DNA of 64,000 nt from Gambelia wislizenii (taxonomy: Eukaryota; Chordata; Lepidosauria; Squamata; Crotaphytidae): assembly GCA_030847615.1 (NCBI GenBank), contig JAUMIR010000001.1, positions 288,326,187 through 288,390,186 of the forward strand, read 5' to 3'. Position numbers and translations under genes: made by a program. The notes under the pieces were generated by a model. The model was not told where the DNA came from and ran no database searches. It saw only the letters and a list, made by a program, of their open reading frames with translations. Positions 37,283 to 48,375 of this stretch are shown here, piece after piece; within the stretch, counting starts at the first letter, position 1, and every line of letters starts with the position of its first letter.

Positions 37283-37478
37283 TGATTAATCTCAGATTAG
37301 ATAAGGTACACCCGGAAAAGTTCCCAGAAACTCTTTTGTTTTGAGTATTTGTGACTAGCTGTCTGAGAAACAGTTAAGTTTCAGCCAGGCTTTGTAAGAG
37401 AGCTATCTTCAAGTAACCTTGAAGTGCTGCCAGCTGTTTGTGTTTCATAGCTGGAGAATTGTTGACTCAATTAGCAGA

Positions 37479-38825
37479 ATGGCAGATAATAGTCTTGTCC
37501 GTTTTGAAAAGCTGGCTGATGGAAATCATTCACCCTGGAGTTTATACATGAAGGCTTTATTAATTAAGGACAATTTGTGGCACATTTTGGAGGATGAAAG
37601 TGTGGCCCCAGACAGCTCAGAAGATGAAATAGCAACGTTCAGGCTAGCAGACCAGAAGGCTAGAGCTGCAATTGTCTTATCGCTCAGCCCCTCCCAGTTA
37701 ATACACGTGGCCTCAGCAAAGACAACATTTCAGCTTTGGACAGCTTTGAAAATGGTTCATCAGAATTCATCCTGCCTTTCAAAGATGATATGGACTAAGA
37801 GACTTTCTAACACAAAGCTGTCTACTGGAGGCTGCATGAAAGCCCATTTGGAGGAAATGAGGCAGCTTTTTCAAGAGGTAGCCAATAGAGGGGTGGACAT
37901 TCCAGAAGCCCATAAGTGTTTTATCTTATTGGGCAGTTTGCCAAATTTATGGGATTTCCTTATGTATAGTCTGCAGACTACCAGGGAGTGTGATTTATCT
38001 GTAGACCTGGTAGCTGGGCATATTCTGGAAGAGGTCCAATGCAATAAATTTCATTCCCAGATGGAGGGGAATAAACAGCCACAAATTACCAGTTGGAACC
38101 AGAAGAGCACTGAAACACACCCAGACGCATCTGATGTGAAGGAGGGAGCCTGCGGCTACATGAAATGCTGTTTCAGATGCAAAAAGCCTGGACATTTTCA
38201 GAAGGACTGTAAGATGCCTGCACCAGACAGGAGGGGTGGCGCAGCTACAAGGCAAAGGAGGGGTGCATCCTCTCAGGCTGCAAGCCATGCTTCTATAGCA
38301 AAGCACCATCCTAATGGTACTGAGGAAAGAATTTGGTTACTTGATAGTGGGCTCACATACAATATGGTTAATGATTTAAAGCTGTTAAGCAATGTTAAAA
38401 ATGCTTCAATAACCAATATTACACTTGCAGATGGTGTTCCCAGGAAGGTGCAGAAAATGGGCACTGCATATATGCCCTCTTTTGGTAAAGATTTTGAAAA
38501 TATGTTATGTGTAAACAAACTGGAGAATTGTATATTCAGTTTGTCCCAAATGACTAATGATGGTTATAAAGTGATATTTGAGGGGGAACACTGTACAATA
38601 ACAGAGAGGCATAACATGAATAATGTCTGTGCAAAAGGGATAAAGAAACATGGGTTGTATTACATGTCGCCTAAAGGGAATGTGGCAAATGTGAACCCTG
38701 TAAACAATGTGCCCCTACATGATAAGTGTGTTCATTACTGCCTCAGGCTAATGGGCCATGATAGTTACAAAAGGTTAAAGGAACTAGCAAAAGTGTGCCC
38801 TGGTTTAAGCGTGAAACACTGCTGA
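37479..38825 (+). pseudogene. Copia Gag-protease-integrase N-terminal part
   Basis: The likely start is the ATG at 37479 (MADNSLVRFEKLADGNHSPW), which matches the copia Gag opening; the frame also extends back to an ATG at 37419. The Gag body is followed by a zinc knuckle CFRCKKPGHFQKDC (CX2CX4HX4C) encoded at 38169-38210. The protease motif WLLDSGLTYNMV has its catalytic Asp at 38343. A Gag-pre-integrase region with LRLMGHDSYKRL follows. The frame stops at TGA 38823-38825, inside the integrase HHCC zinc finger. Reading continues in the same frame after this codon, so it is one nonsense mutation, not a natural gene boundary. Confidence 0.9.
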
Positions 38826-39827
38826 AGATTCTTAGAATGTGCTGTGTGCAGAAAAGTTACGGTGAAGGCTTTTCCTATTGCTAAAAGGACCCAGTGTATC
38901 ACCAAGAGACCCTTTGAAGTTGTCCTTGCTGATTTAGCAGGCCCCTATAATCCCACTGAAGAGGGTAACCACTATTTATTTGTGATAGTGGACAGACACA
39001 CTAGGTACACCTATGTGCACATACTGATGGAGAAAAGTCAGGCTGTAGGCAGGTTCCGTGAGTGGATGAACTCAGTGGAACAGGAATTTCCTTCTCATAA
39101 GGTTTCAAGTCTGGGGACTGACAGGGGAGGTGAATTCTTATCCAACAGTCTGCAGACCTGGATGCGTAGGAAGGGCATTAGACGTGAGACCACAAACCCA
39201 GCATCTCCAGGGCTTAACATCAGTTTTGCAGTTGGTGTGCTCAGCAGAAGAGTCTCCAATCCAAGGAGGGTGAATTGGGAAGCCCTGAAGAGGGTAGTTA
39301 GATTTCTCAAGGAGACCAGGGACATGAGCTTGAAGCTGACAGGAAGTCAGGTGACCCCAGAGTTCTATGTGGAAAGTTCTTTTGCTGCTGAGACTTCAGA
39401 CAGGAAGTCAGTGACCAGGTTGGTGGTCAGGTATGTAGAGAGCCCCAAAGTGTGGATATCAAGGAAGCAGAACTGTGTAGCCATTAGTACCACTGAAGAT
39501 GAATTCACAGCCTTGTCTGAGATAGCAAGTGAGGTACAATGGGTAAGGCAGATGCTTGCAGACCTTGGGGAGCCATGTCAAATGCCTGTTGAGGTGCACG
39601 AGGACTCTCAAGCCTGCATAGCTATGGCAGAAGCAGAAAACCTGAAATGTAGGACAAAATACATTGCGGTACGCTACCAAAATATTAGGCAGTTAATAGA
39701 AGAAGGTGTCTTGTGTCTGAGGTACTGTCCATCTGAGGACAATGTTGCAGACCTGCTCACAGAAGCCCTTCCATCAGGAAGCCATGATGAGTTGGCAAAG
39801 AGGCTGGGCCTTGTCCCTAGTGTGTAA
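38826..39827 (+). pseudogene. Copia integrase core fused to RNase H by deletion
   Basis: In frame with the preceding part. CAVC completes the integrase zinc finger. The core shows the first catalytic Asp (LADLAGPYNP) and second (GTDRGGEF). At about 39205-39222 the sequence jumps from TTNPASPGLN, a few residues before the expected catalytic Glu, to SFAVGVLSRRVSNP, a landmark near the reverse-transcriptase/RNase H boundary. The integrase C-terminus and all RT catalytic motifs are therefore gone. RNase H follows (AISTTEDEFTALSE, DSQACIAMAE, CPSEDNVADLLTEALP), but its first active-site region reads YVESSFA where copia RNase H normally has an Asp. The deletion keeps the frame open, giving 327 codons after the first Met at 38844. 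It cannot integrate or reverse-transcribe. Confidence 0.88.
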
Positions 39828-39943
39828 AGTGAAAGGTGTCTAAAGGGAAGGTCAACCAACAGACTATTGATGTCCAACAATGTATATTAATGATGTTATG
39901 TTGTAATGATAACATGTGTCTTGTGCAGCAGTTTGACCATTTT

Positions 39944-39951
39944 GGAGGGGA
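39944..39951 (+). other. Copia polypurine tract
   Basis: GGAGGGGA lies one base before the 3' LTR, where plus-strand DNA synthesis would be primed. Confidence 0.75.
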
Positions 39952-39952
39952 T

Positions 39953-40355
39953 TGTCAGGAGTTAGAGACTAACTTCATTATAAAATGGCTGAACAACTGC
40001 AGAGTCATGCTGAGTCATAATGGCTGACTCCATGAACTGCCAAGTCATGCCTAGTCATACTAGAACTGCAGAAGGGTTACTAGAGGGCAATGTCCTGTAG
40101 ATGTGCATATAAGTGAGCTAGTCCAAAGCTCATTCTCTTCTTGTGAATGCTGATGCCTGGTGAAGCAGTTTGTCCTTCAATTGTAAATATTTGTACATAT
40201 TGCAACTGCTTGACTCTGAAGATAAAAAGTGCCTCCTGCTTATTTGGACATCAAACACTCTGTGTGTGAGTATTCTTGGGAACGTGTTGCTATTAAGTCT
40301 GCTGAGATAGTTTTTGGCTTCTGCTGGGGATTGAGTGTCCTATCATCCCTTGACA
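39953..40355 (+). repeat. Copia 3' LTR (403 bp)
   Basis: It starts TGTCAGGAGTTAGAGACTA and ends CCCTTGACA. The TATA box is near 40107 (CATATAAG), and TGCTGAGTCAT is at 40008-40018 as in the 5' LTR. It differs from that LTR at scattered sites and over an altered block near 39975-40035, so insertion was not recent. Confidence 0.92.
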
Positions 40356-40360
40356 CAGCA

Positions 40361-41050
40361 GAGTCCATGATGCTGGTAAAACAGGTCCTACCTCTCCCCT
40401 TCCCTTCTAACAATAGACTTTGCCTGCTCCCATTTAATTCTAAATGCATCACCCATTAACTCTTCCAGAGCACCCTTTGTCTAGTCTTAGGAAACTCCAA
40501 GAAACATTGTATTCCACTCAAAATCCCATCCCTTCAGGGGAATTACCACATATAAATATCACCCTAAAACACCACCAAAGCATGCACAGTTTCACTTCCT
40601 CTTGACTTCATGTCAGACTGTGTAGCCATCCCATCTTCCAGACCTCCTTGCTGTCAGTTTACTTCTCAATCTCAGCTCTACAGGATCAGTCTATTTTAAC
40701 CTGCAATCCCCTTACTCTATTCCTCTATCCAAATTTTCCTACTATCTCTGACAGCCTTGTGTGATTGCTTGAAGCCTGAGTGTTTGCCTGAATGCAATTA
40801 CTGTTAATTTCCAATAAAGATAATATACTGTAATTGTACTCTTTGGCTTAGAATCTCCTCCATTACTACCGGTATACATAGGTTAAAAGATACATAAACC
40901 TTACCTTCTGTGTGAGATGCGGTTATGTTGTTGCCAGATTAATGCCCAAAGGCAAAATCATTTTGTTTAAACTTTTTTAGATGGAGTATGATCTACAGCT
41001 GAGCTGCTTTTCAAAATGGATACAAGTCTTGTGCATCCATCACCATGTGC
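40361..41050. other. Unassigned sequence
   Basis: No coding or repeat feature was recognised between the copia element and the next SINE. Confidence 0.4.
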
Positions 41051-41051
41051 A

Positions 41052-41294
41052 ACCAACATGGTGTAGTGGTTTAAGTGCTGGACTACAGTTCTGGAGATCA
41101 GGATTCAAATCCCTGCTCAGCCATAGAAATTTACTAGTTGACTTTGGGCAAGTCACACTCTCTCAGCCTCAGAGGAAAGCAAAAGCAAGGCCACTCTGAA
41201 CAAATCTTGCCAAGAAAACCCTGTAACAGGCTCACCTTAGGGTCACCATAAGTTAAAAAAGACTTGAAGGCACACAACAGCAGCAACAACAAAC
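41052..41294 (+). repeat. tRNA-derived SINE with MIR-like core, copy 3, full length
   Basis: The head ACCAACATGGTGTAGTGGTT has box A, and GGATTCAAATCC is box B. The core is TTTGGGCAAGTCACACTCTC and the tail is AAGACTTGAAGGCACACAAC followed by (CAR/CAA)n. It is complete from Pol III promoter to tail, the best copy in the window. Confidence 0.88.
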
Positions 41295-41675
41295 AAGTCT
41301 GTGTGGACAGTGAGTATAAGCACATAAGCACATAGCTGGTACAGCCTCCATATTCTTAGCTTATAGCTTAGCATATTCTTAGCTTATAGGAGCTTATCAC
41401 ATGGCACTGTGTTTTCCTGGTGTTCATCCCATGTTATTGGGGCTCTCCCAGTGCTCCACCATGCTGTACTGCCATTGGGTTATGTTATGGTTTATTAACT
41501 ACTTTGGGTGTGAAAGTCTTGTTCCACTTTGTTGTGAAATTGGGCACATAGTGAGTGTGTTGTGGGTGTGGTTTCATTGCTCCTCTCTTGAGATTCCCTG
41601 GAGATCTCGAGCAGGGAAACCCCAGATTACTTCCAGCAGTTGGCTGGGGGGACAGCAGGATTTCCAAGAAGTATA

Positions 41676-41927
41676 CAGTACGATCCCTGCATCCGCTGGG
41701 GATTGGTTCTGGGGGGGGCATGGATACCAAAAACCATGGATAATAGTGAACACCATTGAAAATAATGGGACTTCCAGTTTAAAATACCATACGGTTGCCT
41801 TGGAGGACCTAGAAAATGGCTAGAGAGGACACATTTACTAGGAAGACTCTATGGTAGGTGTGCTGTTTTGTGTCCCGTGGTTAATTGAATCATGGATAAT
41901 GAATCAGTGGATATGGGGGTCCTACTG
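41676..41927. mobile_element. TcMar-like MITE with TA duplication
   Basis: It starts CAGTACGATCCCTGCATCCG and ends GGATATGGGGGTCCTACTG, flanked by TA on both sides (41674-41675, 41928-41929). A GATACCAAAAACCATGGATA block lies inside. It is the same family as 48455-48711. The TIR style matches Tigger-like TcMar elements; it carries no transposase. Confidence 0.87.
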
Positions 41928-42189
41928 TATATTTGTTCTCTGGCATGTTTTTGTCGTTATTTTAAATTATTTTTTTTAATAAGAGGAAAAGTGCAATAGC
42001 ACAATTATGATGTAATGCTATTAAGGATTAATGCCCAGAGAAACCATTGTGTTACTCTAAATGCTCAGGGGCCTTAGGGAATTAATTTGGGGAATTAATA
42101 TACTCAGTTTGGCTGTGCGAGAAGGGGCAACAGATAGCAAGACCTTTTGACCTATGTATACCCATAGTCAGGAGGAAGCATTAAGCAAG

Positions 42190-42420
42190 ATAGTACGATA
42201 ATTGGTCTTTATTTGAGAAAATAATAATAACAATGTTCACACATGCACTCAGGCTTCAAGCATTCACACAAGGCTAGTGAATAAAGCAGGAAGTATTGGG
42301 ATAGAGGAATAGAGGGGGGTTGTTTTGGGATTATACTGTAACGATCATAGGAGTTGCATTCACAGAGGAAACTAGCAGAGTATTGGTCCCGAAGCAGGAG
42401 TGGCTACACAGACGGATGTA
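42190..42420. repeat. Unnamed dispersed repeat B, copy 2
   Basis: It shares GCATTCACACAAGGCTAGTG, an AGCAGGAAGTATTGGGATAG block and GAGGGGGGTTGTTTTGG with 19070-19320. A TCTTTATTTGAG motif near the left edge again suggests the complement of a polyadenylation region. The class is unknown. Confidence 0.5.
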
Positions 42421-43586
42421 GTGTCCACAGGAAGGGAGTCTGTGTGCATCTGAATGGTGTTTTGGAGGGGTTTTTATACCCAATAATTTCCTTCAGGGGA
42501 TGGGACTTAGAGTGAAAGACAATGCTTCTCAGAAGTTCTCAAGGTAAGACAATGGATGCCTTGGACATATTAACAACACTTAATGTGTGGATACTTTGTA
42601 ACTGAATAGAGGAAGCAACCTTCTTGATTTGGGGAAGTTAAAAGGATAGGGTGCTTTACAAACTGGAGTATCTCAGTTTAGGCTGGTGGGATTAGCCAGA
42701 TGTTAAGGGAAGGAATTGCCTTGCAAATTGCCTTTCCTTGGAATTTGGGCTTGCCCCTCCTTAAGTGCATACCTGACTGCATCTGAATACTAGTCTTTTG
42801 GGATTCCTGGTTTTTAGAATTTCTCAGTTTTAATGGCTGTACTGTGTGAAAGGCCACATTTGGCCAAATTATTAAATATTGCCAATTATTTACAGATATG
42901 GGACAAGGATTTGTCAGGGTAGGTAACAATGGGGTTCAGGAAAAGTTTAAAAAGTAAACAAAGAATAAATACAATTGCACACCTGTATCCGCAGAAACAG
43001 TATCTGCGGTTTCAGTTATCCACGTGATAAAATGCCTAGATAATTGCAACCTAGATAATTCCATCTTTGGTCGTTTCTTTTTGTTCTTTGGGTTGTGATG
43101 GGATTGAAAAAGCTGAATTAAATTTTGCAAAAACAATGAATGTGAAGAAGGGTTCCCAATCCCTTCCACACAGCTACAAGAGGAAAAAGTACCTGTAAAC
43201 TTTTTCTCACTCAAACAGAACTACTGTATAAGCAACAACTTGGACTAAAAAACAACTAATATCTAATGTAATTGTATTATGGTTTCTGTTATTCTGTTAT
43301 ACAGAACTAGCCACTGGCCACAATGTGCAAATGGATATTATTGAAATGGAGCTTAATTCTACATCGGTGTATCTGTGTTTGGAATGTTAGTGAAGTAACG
43401 GAGAGATCCTGTTATAACAAGGTAGCTGTTCTATTGCACCCTTCTCAAAAGCTTGCTCCCTTACAAAAATGTGTATGAGTATGAACTAATGCAATAAATT
43501 GGCTTTTTCCATGGTGGCAGACTCACTAACAGTTTTCTGTTTTGCACACATTTAGCTAGAAGTGAGATTCTTTCTGCTTTTAATAT
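42421..43586. other. Unassigned sequence
   Basis: GTATCCGCAGAAACAGTATC and TTCAGTTATCCACG near 42980-43022 look like the end of another TcMar-type repeat, without definable limits. Nothing else was recognised. Confidence 0.35.
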
Positions 43587-43957
43587 ATCTCTCTCTGGCT
43601 TTTCTTCACAAACGAAGATTCAGGAAGGACTCATCCCGCGCTTTCTGCAAGCGCGCTGATGACTAAAAAGGCCAATCCGAGATAAACAAGTCCGGTTGCA
43701 AAAAGCACAGCAGAAGGTTTCCTTGGGTGATGTTTTTGGGTTGTGATTCTTTCTGCGTTGTCATTTCTCTTCAAGACTTGTTCGTCGTGAGTTCTCAAAT
43801 AAGGCTGCAGCATTGTGGATAGTACGTCTCCATGCCTCCCGATGTGAGGCCAGGGCGGACCACTGTTGGTGATCAATTTGGCCAAGCCTGAGATGTTGTT
43901 TCAGGAAGTCTTTGTATCGCTTTTTTGGAGCGCCCCTCATATACACTGGACTGACTA
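43587..43957 (-). pseudogene. LINE 3' fragment with zinc finger; tiny 5' inversion
   Basis: It is the minus-strand counterpart of 23626-23981. It encodes RGAPKKRYKDFLKQHLRL, then HQQWSALASHREAWRRTIHN, the Cys-rich finger region and the (GA)n end (CTCTCTCTGG in plus orientation at about 43590). The 5' boundary is unusual: 43939-43957 repeats 23448-23466 exactly for 19 bp but in opposite orientation to the rest. That is what twin-primed reverse transcription leaves. Catalytic domains are absent. Confidence 0.82.
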
Positions 43958-44159
43958 ATTTTAATATATAGGTCCTATGTAAATGGTGAAAATAATTCAA
44001 ATGGAAATTGCATGAAAGGTGATCTGTCCAAAAGGACATTCACATCAATACATCTCATTCAGAAGAGGGAAAGCCAAATCCACCATAAAGCTATGAAGGG
44101 AAGCTTTTGGAGCTTTCCTTGGAGTTCTTAAAAAGCTCCCTAGGGCATGCAAATGTGCG

Positions 44160-44520
44160 ATCGTTAGGACAGTTGCATTCGTGTTGCTGCAACCATAAGC
44201 TGATTGGCTGAATGAGCATAGGGGCAGGGCTAGCAAACAGGTAAAGCACGTTCTGCTGCCATGTTGGATTTCCAGATATGTGAGCATCTGGTAAGTTGAT
44301 AAAATGGTGGTCTTTTACTCTCTTTTTTTCTTTTCATAAATATGAAATATCACATGTGCACAATATGATGAACTGTTTTTTTAAAAAAATTAGATTTAAA
44401 AGTGAAAGTAATTCACTCACGGCTGCCATCTTGGCTAGGGGGCATGCGAAGTTTATGGGGGCTCTGTTGGCCAATAAGACAGGTCTCAGTGCTGAGAATT
44501 GCTGCTTCTTCGGAGGAGAT
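44160..44520 (+). repeat. Unnamed dispersed repeat A, copy 2
   Basis: It aligns to 14890-15250 through CTGCTGCCATGTTGGATTTC, a TTTTTTTAAAAAAATTAGA-like hinge, GTAATTCACTCACGGCTGCC and GGGGGCATGCGAAGTTTATG. Two copies this similar 29 kb apart argue for a dispersed family. Confidence 0.65.
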
Positions 44521-44529
44521 GGTATTTTC

Positions 44530-45729
44530 CTCCCTTGTATAGACATGACCTTTGTCTTCCATGATCTTAATGAACATGAACTGTGTATAATTTTAAGGGC
44601 TTGAAAGCATTCAGGGAGGGAGAAGGGAGCATGACTTTGCATGTGCTCCAAATAAAAAGCAATGGGGCTCAGCCAGCTATTCATGGGTTGCACTATCTTA
44701 ATGGCTCTATGTCAAGAAAGTTGTTGAGATTCTACATGGTGTTTCCAATGAGATTGTTGGGTTCTGAATAACAGGGTGTCAGCTTGTCCATATTTCATCT
44801 TTTGTTGTTGCTTTTATCTGTACCCTAAATATTACAGAGGCCATTTCATGCTCTAAATTGCATTCCAATCCCCAAAGCCACGTTACATATTTTTTCTTCG
44901 AGGACATCTGTACTAGCATGCTCTCACTTTCTGCTACCCTAACCTCATTCTTCTCAGCTGCTCTATGTTTTTACATCTCTCAAGAGGGGTTAATTCTTTA
45001 CAGCTGCATCCTGCTTGCCAAGCGTCTCACATGTGCAAATTATTAATCTTTTCTATTGCTACAGTAACTCCCAGGGCTTTAAATACCCCCACCTAAAGCT
45101 GGCCCCTTGCCAAGAAAACTTTCCCTTTTCTTTTTTGTACAGATAATCTGGTCTCCTACAGAGTTGACATTGTTAGTTAGCACAATTGCTGTGGTATCAT
45201 TCCCTGTATCTAAGTAATAATTTGTGAACCTGAATTCAATTTTAAAATACAAACCCATATAATCTATCTGGTTCTGGAGCAGTGGATGTCTAAAGTGTTG
45301 CCCAGTTTTCTCCTGCAATAAACATTTTAAGGTGCATCTTTCTAGTAGGACCAGCTGATTGATTGGTCCCAAACTAGTATTGGATCTGAAGAGCTCCAAG
45401 CTGAATCTGAAATTTCTCTAAGCTTAAGGTACAGCCCTGCAACGGCTTCCACTGTTGTCCATGGAATTTGTTTCTTTAATGCTTACCAATACTGCAGTCT
45501 AGTACAATACTTATCTTGTACTAGTCTGTTCCACAGAAATTTGAACACTGACATCACTGGTAGTTTGGTCCTTAATTTGAGTTTTGCCCTTTAAAAATCT
45601 GCCTTTTCCTAGGTTTGTGCTGCTCTTGTTTTATGCTTTTTATGTGATCTATGTTTTTAAATTAAGTTAAATGTAAAACTGCCCTAGCTTTGATACCTAA
45701 GACCTCTTTCAACCTAAAATTAAATTTGG
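44530..45729. other. Unassigned; perhaps upstream part of L1-like remnant
   Basis: No clear frame. Because the L1-like remnant begins just downstream, the 45080-45700 stretch may be a more eroded part of the same element. Confidence 0.3.
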
Positions 45730-46295
45730 TCCAGCAAAAATGATGTTTTGGGTGTATTGGACACTGTTATTCCTTTTTAGAAAGAAAGTGGCTACTTCAA
45801 CTAAATGTTGGTGGTATAATGCTGATAATGCTTCCTTCTGGCATATGATCCAGACATAGTCAGTGTAACCTTTTTGGTTACATGTGTTCCAATGTATTAA
45901 TTTTGTATTAGAAAAATCTTTGGTATTTTCTAAAAGCACATGTTGTTTTAAATGACACTTCTGTAATGTGGAATTTAACTGCAGGTCAACCTTGTTGGAT
46001 ACTTCATGCTTTTACTGTTGCAAAAGACTTAGATTCCATAGTTGAAAAGATAAACCTATACCATCTATGGTGTGATGGTCAGAAGATTGTACTGAATATA
46101 TAGCTTTAGCTATCCCCAAATGTACATTTTATAGACATCAGCATCAAGAAAATGTATTTTTGGAAATACAATCAGCTTGGATGAATGTATATACCTAGCC
46201 CTTGTTCATAGTCCATACATTCCCATTTTCTCATGTTTCTTTTTTGTAATCATGGCTTTTTTTTAAAAAAAAATCAAATAAAATATATATCAAAC
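45730..46295 (+). pseudogene. Decayed L1-like LINE C-terminus
   Basis: In the plus strand, after several stops and shifts, the translation gives STKCWWYNADNASFWHM, then PFW..VFQCINFVLEKSLVFS. This layout resembles the cysteine-containing C-terminus of L1 ORF2, where a C-x-C zinc knuckle is followed by HMWW-CP-x-FW. An A-rich end at about 46265-46282 (AAAAAAAAATCAAATAAAAT) would fit an L1 tail. The identification rests on weak motif memory. Confidence 0.45.
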
Positions 46296-46931
46296 ATTAT
46301 TTTAGTTTGATGGACTTAAGCCATTCTGTGAGAGAAGAACAGCATATCCAGATTACAATAGCAGGCTCCTTTTTTGTTTATGAGTAGTTCTTTCTTTAGG
46401 CAAACTACTCTTTCTCTTTTTCCATTCCTGGTTTACTTCTCTCTTCTTTTCTTCTCTCTGACACACTGATTGGTTGCTGGTAGGATGCTGTTAACCTTCA
46501 AAATAATGCATTTTGAAAGTTAGATAAGTTGCAAGTCACCTCAGGCAGTGAATTTGCAAGGCGTTATGTGTTTTCAATAGTGTTTTGAGACATAGGTTGA
46601 AGACTGACTGATTGTAACCATTAGACTACTACTGATCTCCTAGAACTGCATGGCTCAGCAAATTGGACTGTAACCATGAAATGCAATATATGCATACCAA
46701 TGCTCACATAACCAGTCGCTGGCATCCTTTTTGAGCGCTAGTACTAAGTCAATAAAACAAAAACAATAAAACTATATTGCCTTTATATTGATCAACAAAA
46801 GGTCCCTCTAGATAGGTCTGTTTATACTCCTAATGTAGGTATTTACAGGTAGGTTCACGGAATAACATTACAAACAATGATAATTTTTTCCTCACACATT
46901 ATTTGTAGCTTAAGAAGCTTAAACTTTCTAA
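46296..46931. other. Unassigned sequence
   Basis: Nothing was recognised before the MITE end at 46932. Confidence 0.35.
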
Positions 46932-47290
46932 GGACTTTATCATACACGGCTTGTACAGTGCAACTACAGCGGGATGATAGCATCTGTGGCCATTCCTTTT
47001 CACACGACATCATGGAGATTATCAGATGGGGCTAATGTGGTGCCATAATGATGCCAGAGCAAAAGGACACCAATGTCAGATGATGTTGTCCTTTTGCTGG
47101 CATCATTATGGCATTTCTATTGACGGGCTGAGCTGTCAATAGATCCCCATTGCAATTTAGTGCTGGCATTGCCGGCATGTGAAACCTCAGGCCATTTAAC
47201 TCGCATGAATGCAGCGTCAATGGGCGGTCTGGTGCAAACATTTCCAGATGAAATCAGGACATCCAGGTAAGTGACACACTTTTTATGACC
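46932..47290. mobile_element. GGACTTTATCA-end MITE, partial, with second nested-looking end
   Basis: GGACTTTATCATACACGGCT at 46932 follows TAA. At 47014 a second start-like end, GGAGATTATCAGATGGGGCT, follows CAT and resembles groups E and F. Inside are inverted arms GCCATAATGATGCCAGAGCA and TTTTGCTGGCATCATTATGG, and the donor-like ACATCCAGGTAAGTG at 47259-47273. I could not find matching right ends, so the limits are partly arbitrary. Confidence 0.6.
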
Positions 47291-47509
47291 CTCCCCGGTT
47301 TACTTGTAAGTTTTAAAGTGTGTTCTCCATGGTGTGTGAGTATGAGAATGTGTGTGTGTCATCAAAGAGAGAGCAGGGAGGGGATAGCAGGCTCTGTGCA
47401 CTTAAGCCAGGCAAGCCAGGAGAGAGCAGGGGAGGGGGGTTAATTAAAAAGCTTTCACTTTTAAATTAACCCTTTCCTTCTTCCTCCCCCTCCCCCAACA
47501 CTTTCTGCA

Positions 47510-47640
47510 GCTTTTACTCCTTTCCCCAGTATTTGGTAGTTTTGTTTTTTAGAAAATTTGTTTTGCCATAATTGAACTGCCCTGGGATCATGCAATTATG
47601 GCAAAACAATTTTAAAAATACTGGGGAATGAAGTAAAAGC
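47510..47640. repeat. 131-bp inverted repeat (hairpin)
   Basis: The left arm GCTTTTACTCCTTTCCCCAG...TTTTGCCATAATTG pairs with the right arm CAATTATGGCAAAACA...CTGGGGAATGAAGTAAAAGC around a loop of about 16 bases. No target duplication was recognised. It may be a solitary foldback element or part of the preceding MITE. Confidence 0.75.
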
Positions 47641-48055
47641 AACCAACTGTGGCACAAAATAAAAATAAAAATAAATAAATAGCATGCATGTGCTACGTTT
47701 GGCAAACACAGGGAGGAAGTGGGGCAGTGCAGGAGACTGATTACAGGACTGTGCAGCACCACAGCACTGTTGAGGAGGAGATGTGATAGTGATTGCTTCA
47801 ATACCGGTATGTTTCCATTTGCTGAAAACACGCAATTGCTGGGAGACAACAGCCTCAGGTGATAAACTCCTAACACCACATATTGAAATTTGGCAGAGGT
47901 TTGAGTGCCTGCATTCATTGAAATATACTAAAATTATTCCTCTGCTTGCCACTTTAAAAAGGTAAATGAACTTTTAACTGTGATATACAAAATCAGAATG
48001 CAAAGGAAAGGACTGTATACAATTTCAAGTCATTCTTTTTAGATGTGTGCACATA

Positions 48056-48375
48056 GGACTTTTTCAAACAGGGAAAAAAACTCCAAGGAGGTCAGGAGAA
48101 GAACGGCACTGTTGCACTCACAATGCTCCATTTCAGACGATGCTGTCCTCCTCCTGACCTTCCCCCATGCTTCCTCTGTGCTGCAGGTACCGCTTTTTAG
48201 TGACCATGGTTTTCCATCAATAAAAGTGTTGCGTTTCTTGTGCCCGCAGCATGGAGGAAGCATGGGGGAAGGTCGGGAGGAGGACAGCGTTGTTTGAAAT
48301 GGAGTACTATAAGTGCCACAGCGCTGTTCTTCTCCTGACCTTCTCAGGGCTTTTTCCTCCCATTTGAAAAAGCCC
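48056..48375. mobile_element. Foldback MITE, group B, second copy
   Basis: The left end GGACTTTTTCAAACAGGGAA pairs with the right CCCATTTGAAAAAGCCC, and inner arms GGTCAGGAGAAGAACGGCAC and GCGCTGTTCTTCTCCTGACC pair. Flanks ATA and ACA differ at one base. A (CAGA)n/(CA)n microsatellite starts immediately at its right end (48376-48418). It shares its interior with 34499-34809. Confidence 0.85.

Larger units (their letters stand above)
36866..40355 (+). mobile_element. Ty1/copia LTR retrotransposon, complete ends, internal deletion
   Basis: Both LTRs begin TGTCAGGAGTTAGAGACTA and end in TTGACA or CTGACA. Flanking 5-bp TAGCA (36861-36865) and CAGCA (40356-40360) differ at one base and are taken as the target duplication. 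Between the LTRs lie a primer site, a gag-protease-integrase-RNase H frame in copia domain order, and a polypurine tract. At 3,490 bp it is shorter than usual for the superfamily because the end of integrase and nearly all of reverse transcriptase are missing. It cannot move on its own. Integrase before RNase H and the copia-type zinc knuckle separate it from gypsy elements. Confidence 0.95.

Noticed and set aside
38844..39827. Separate second copia gene starting at its own ATG
   Set aside because: It is in the same frame as the upstream part and separated only by one TGA, so it is one broken frame.
41052..41125. Possible tRNA gene
   Set aside because: Box A and B are present but the acceptor arm does not fold and the sequence continues into a SINE core.
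41401..41823. 140-codon frame
   Set aside because: It runs through most of a TcMar-like MITE and has no domain.
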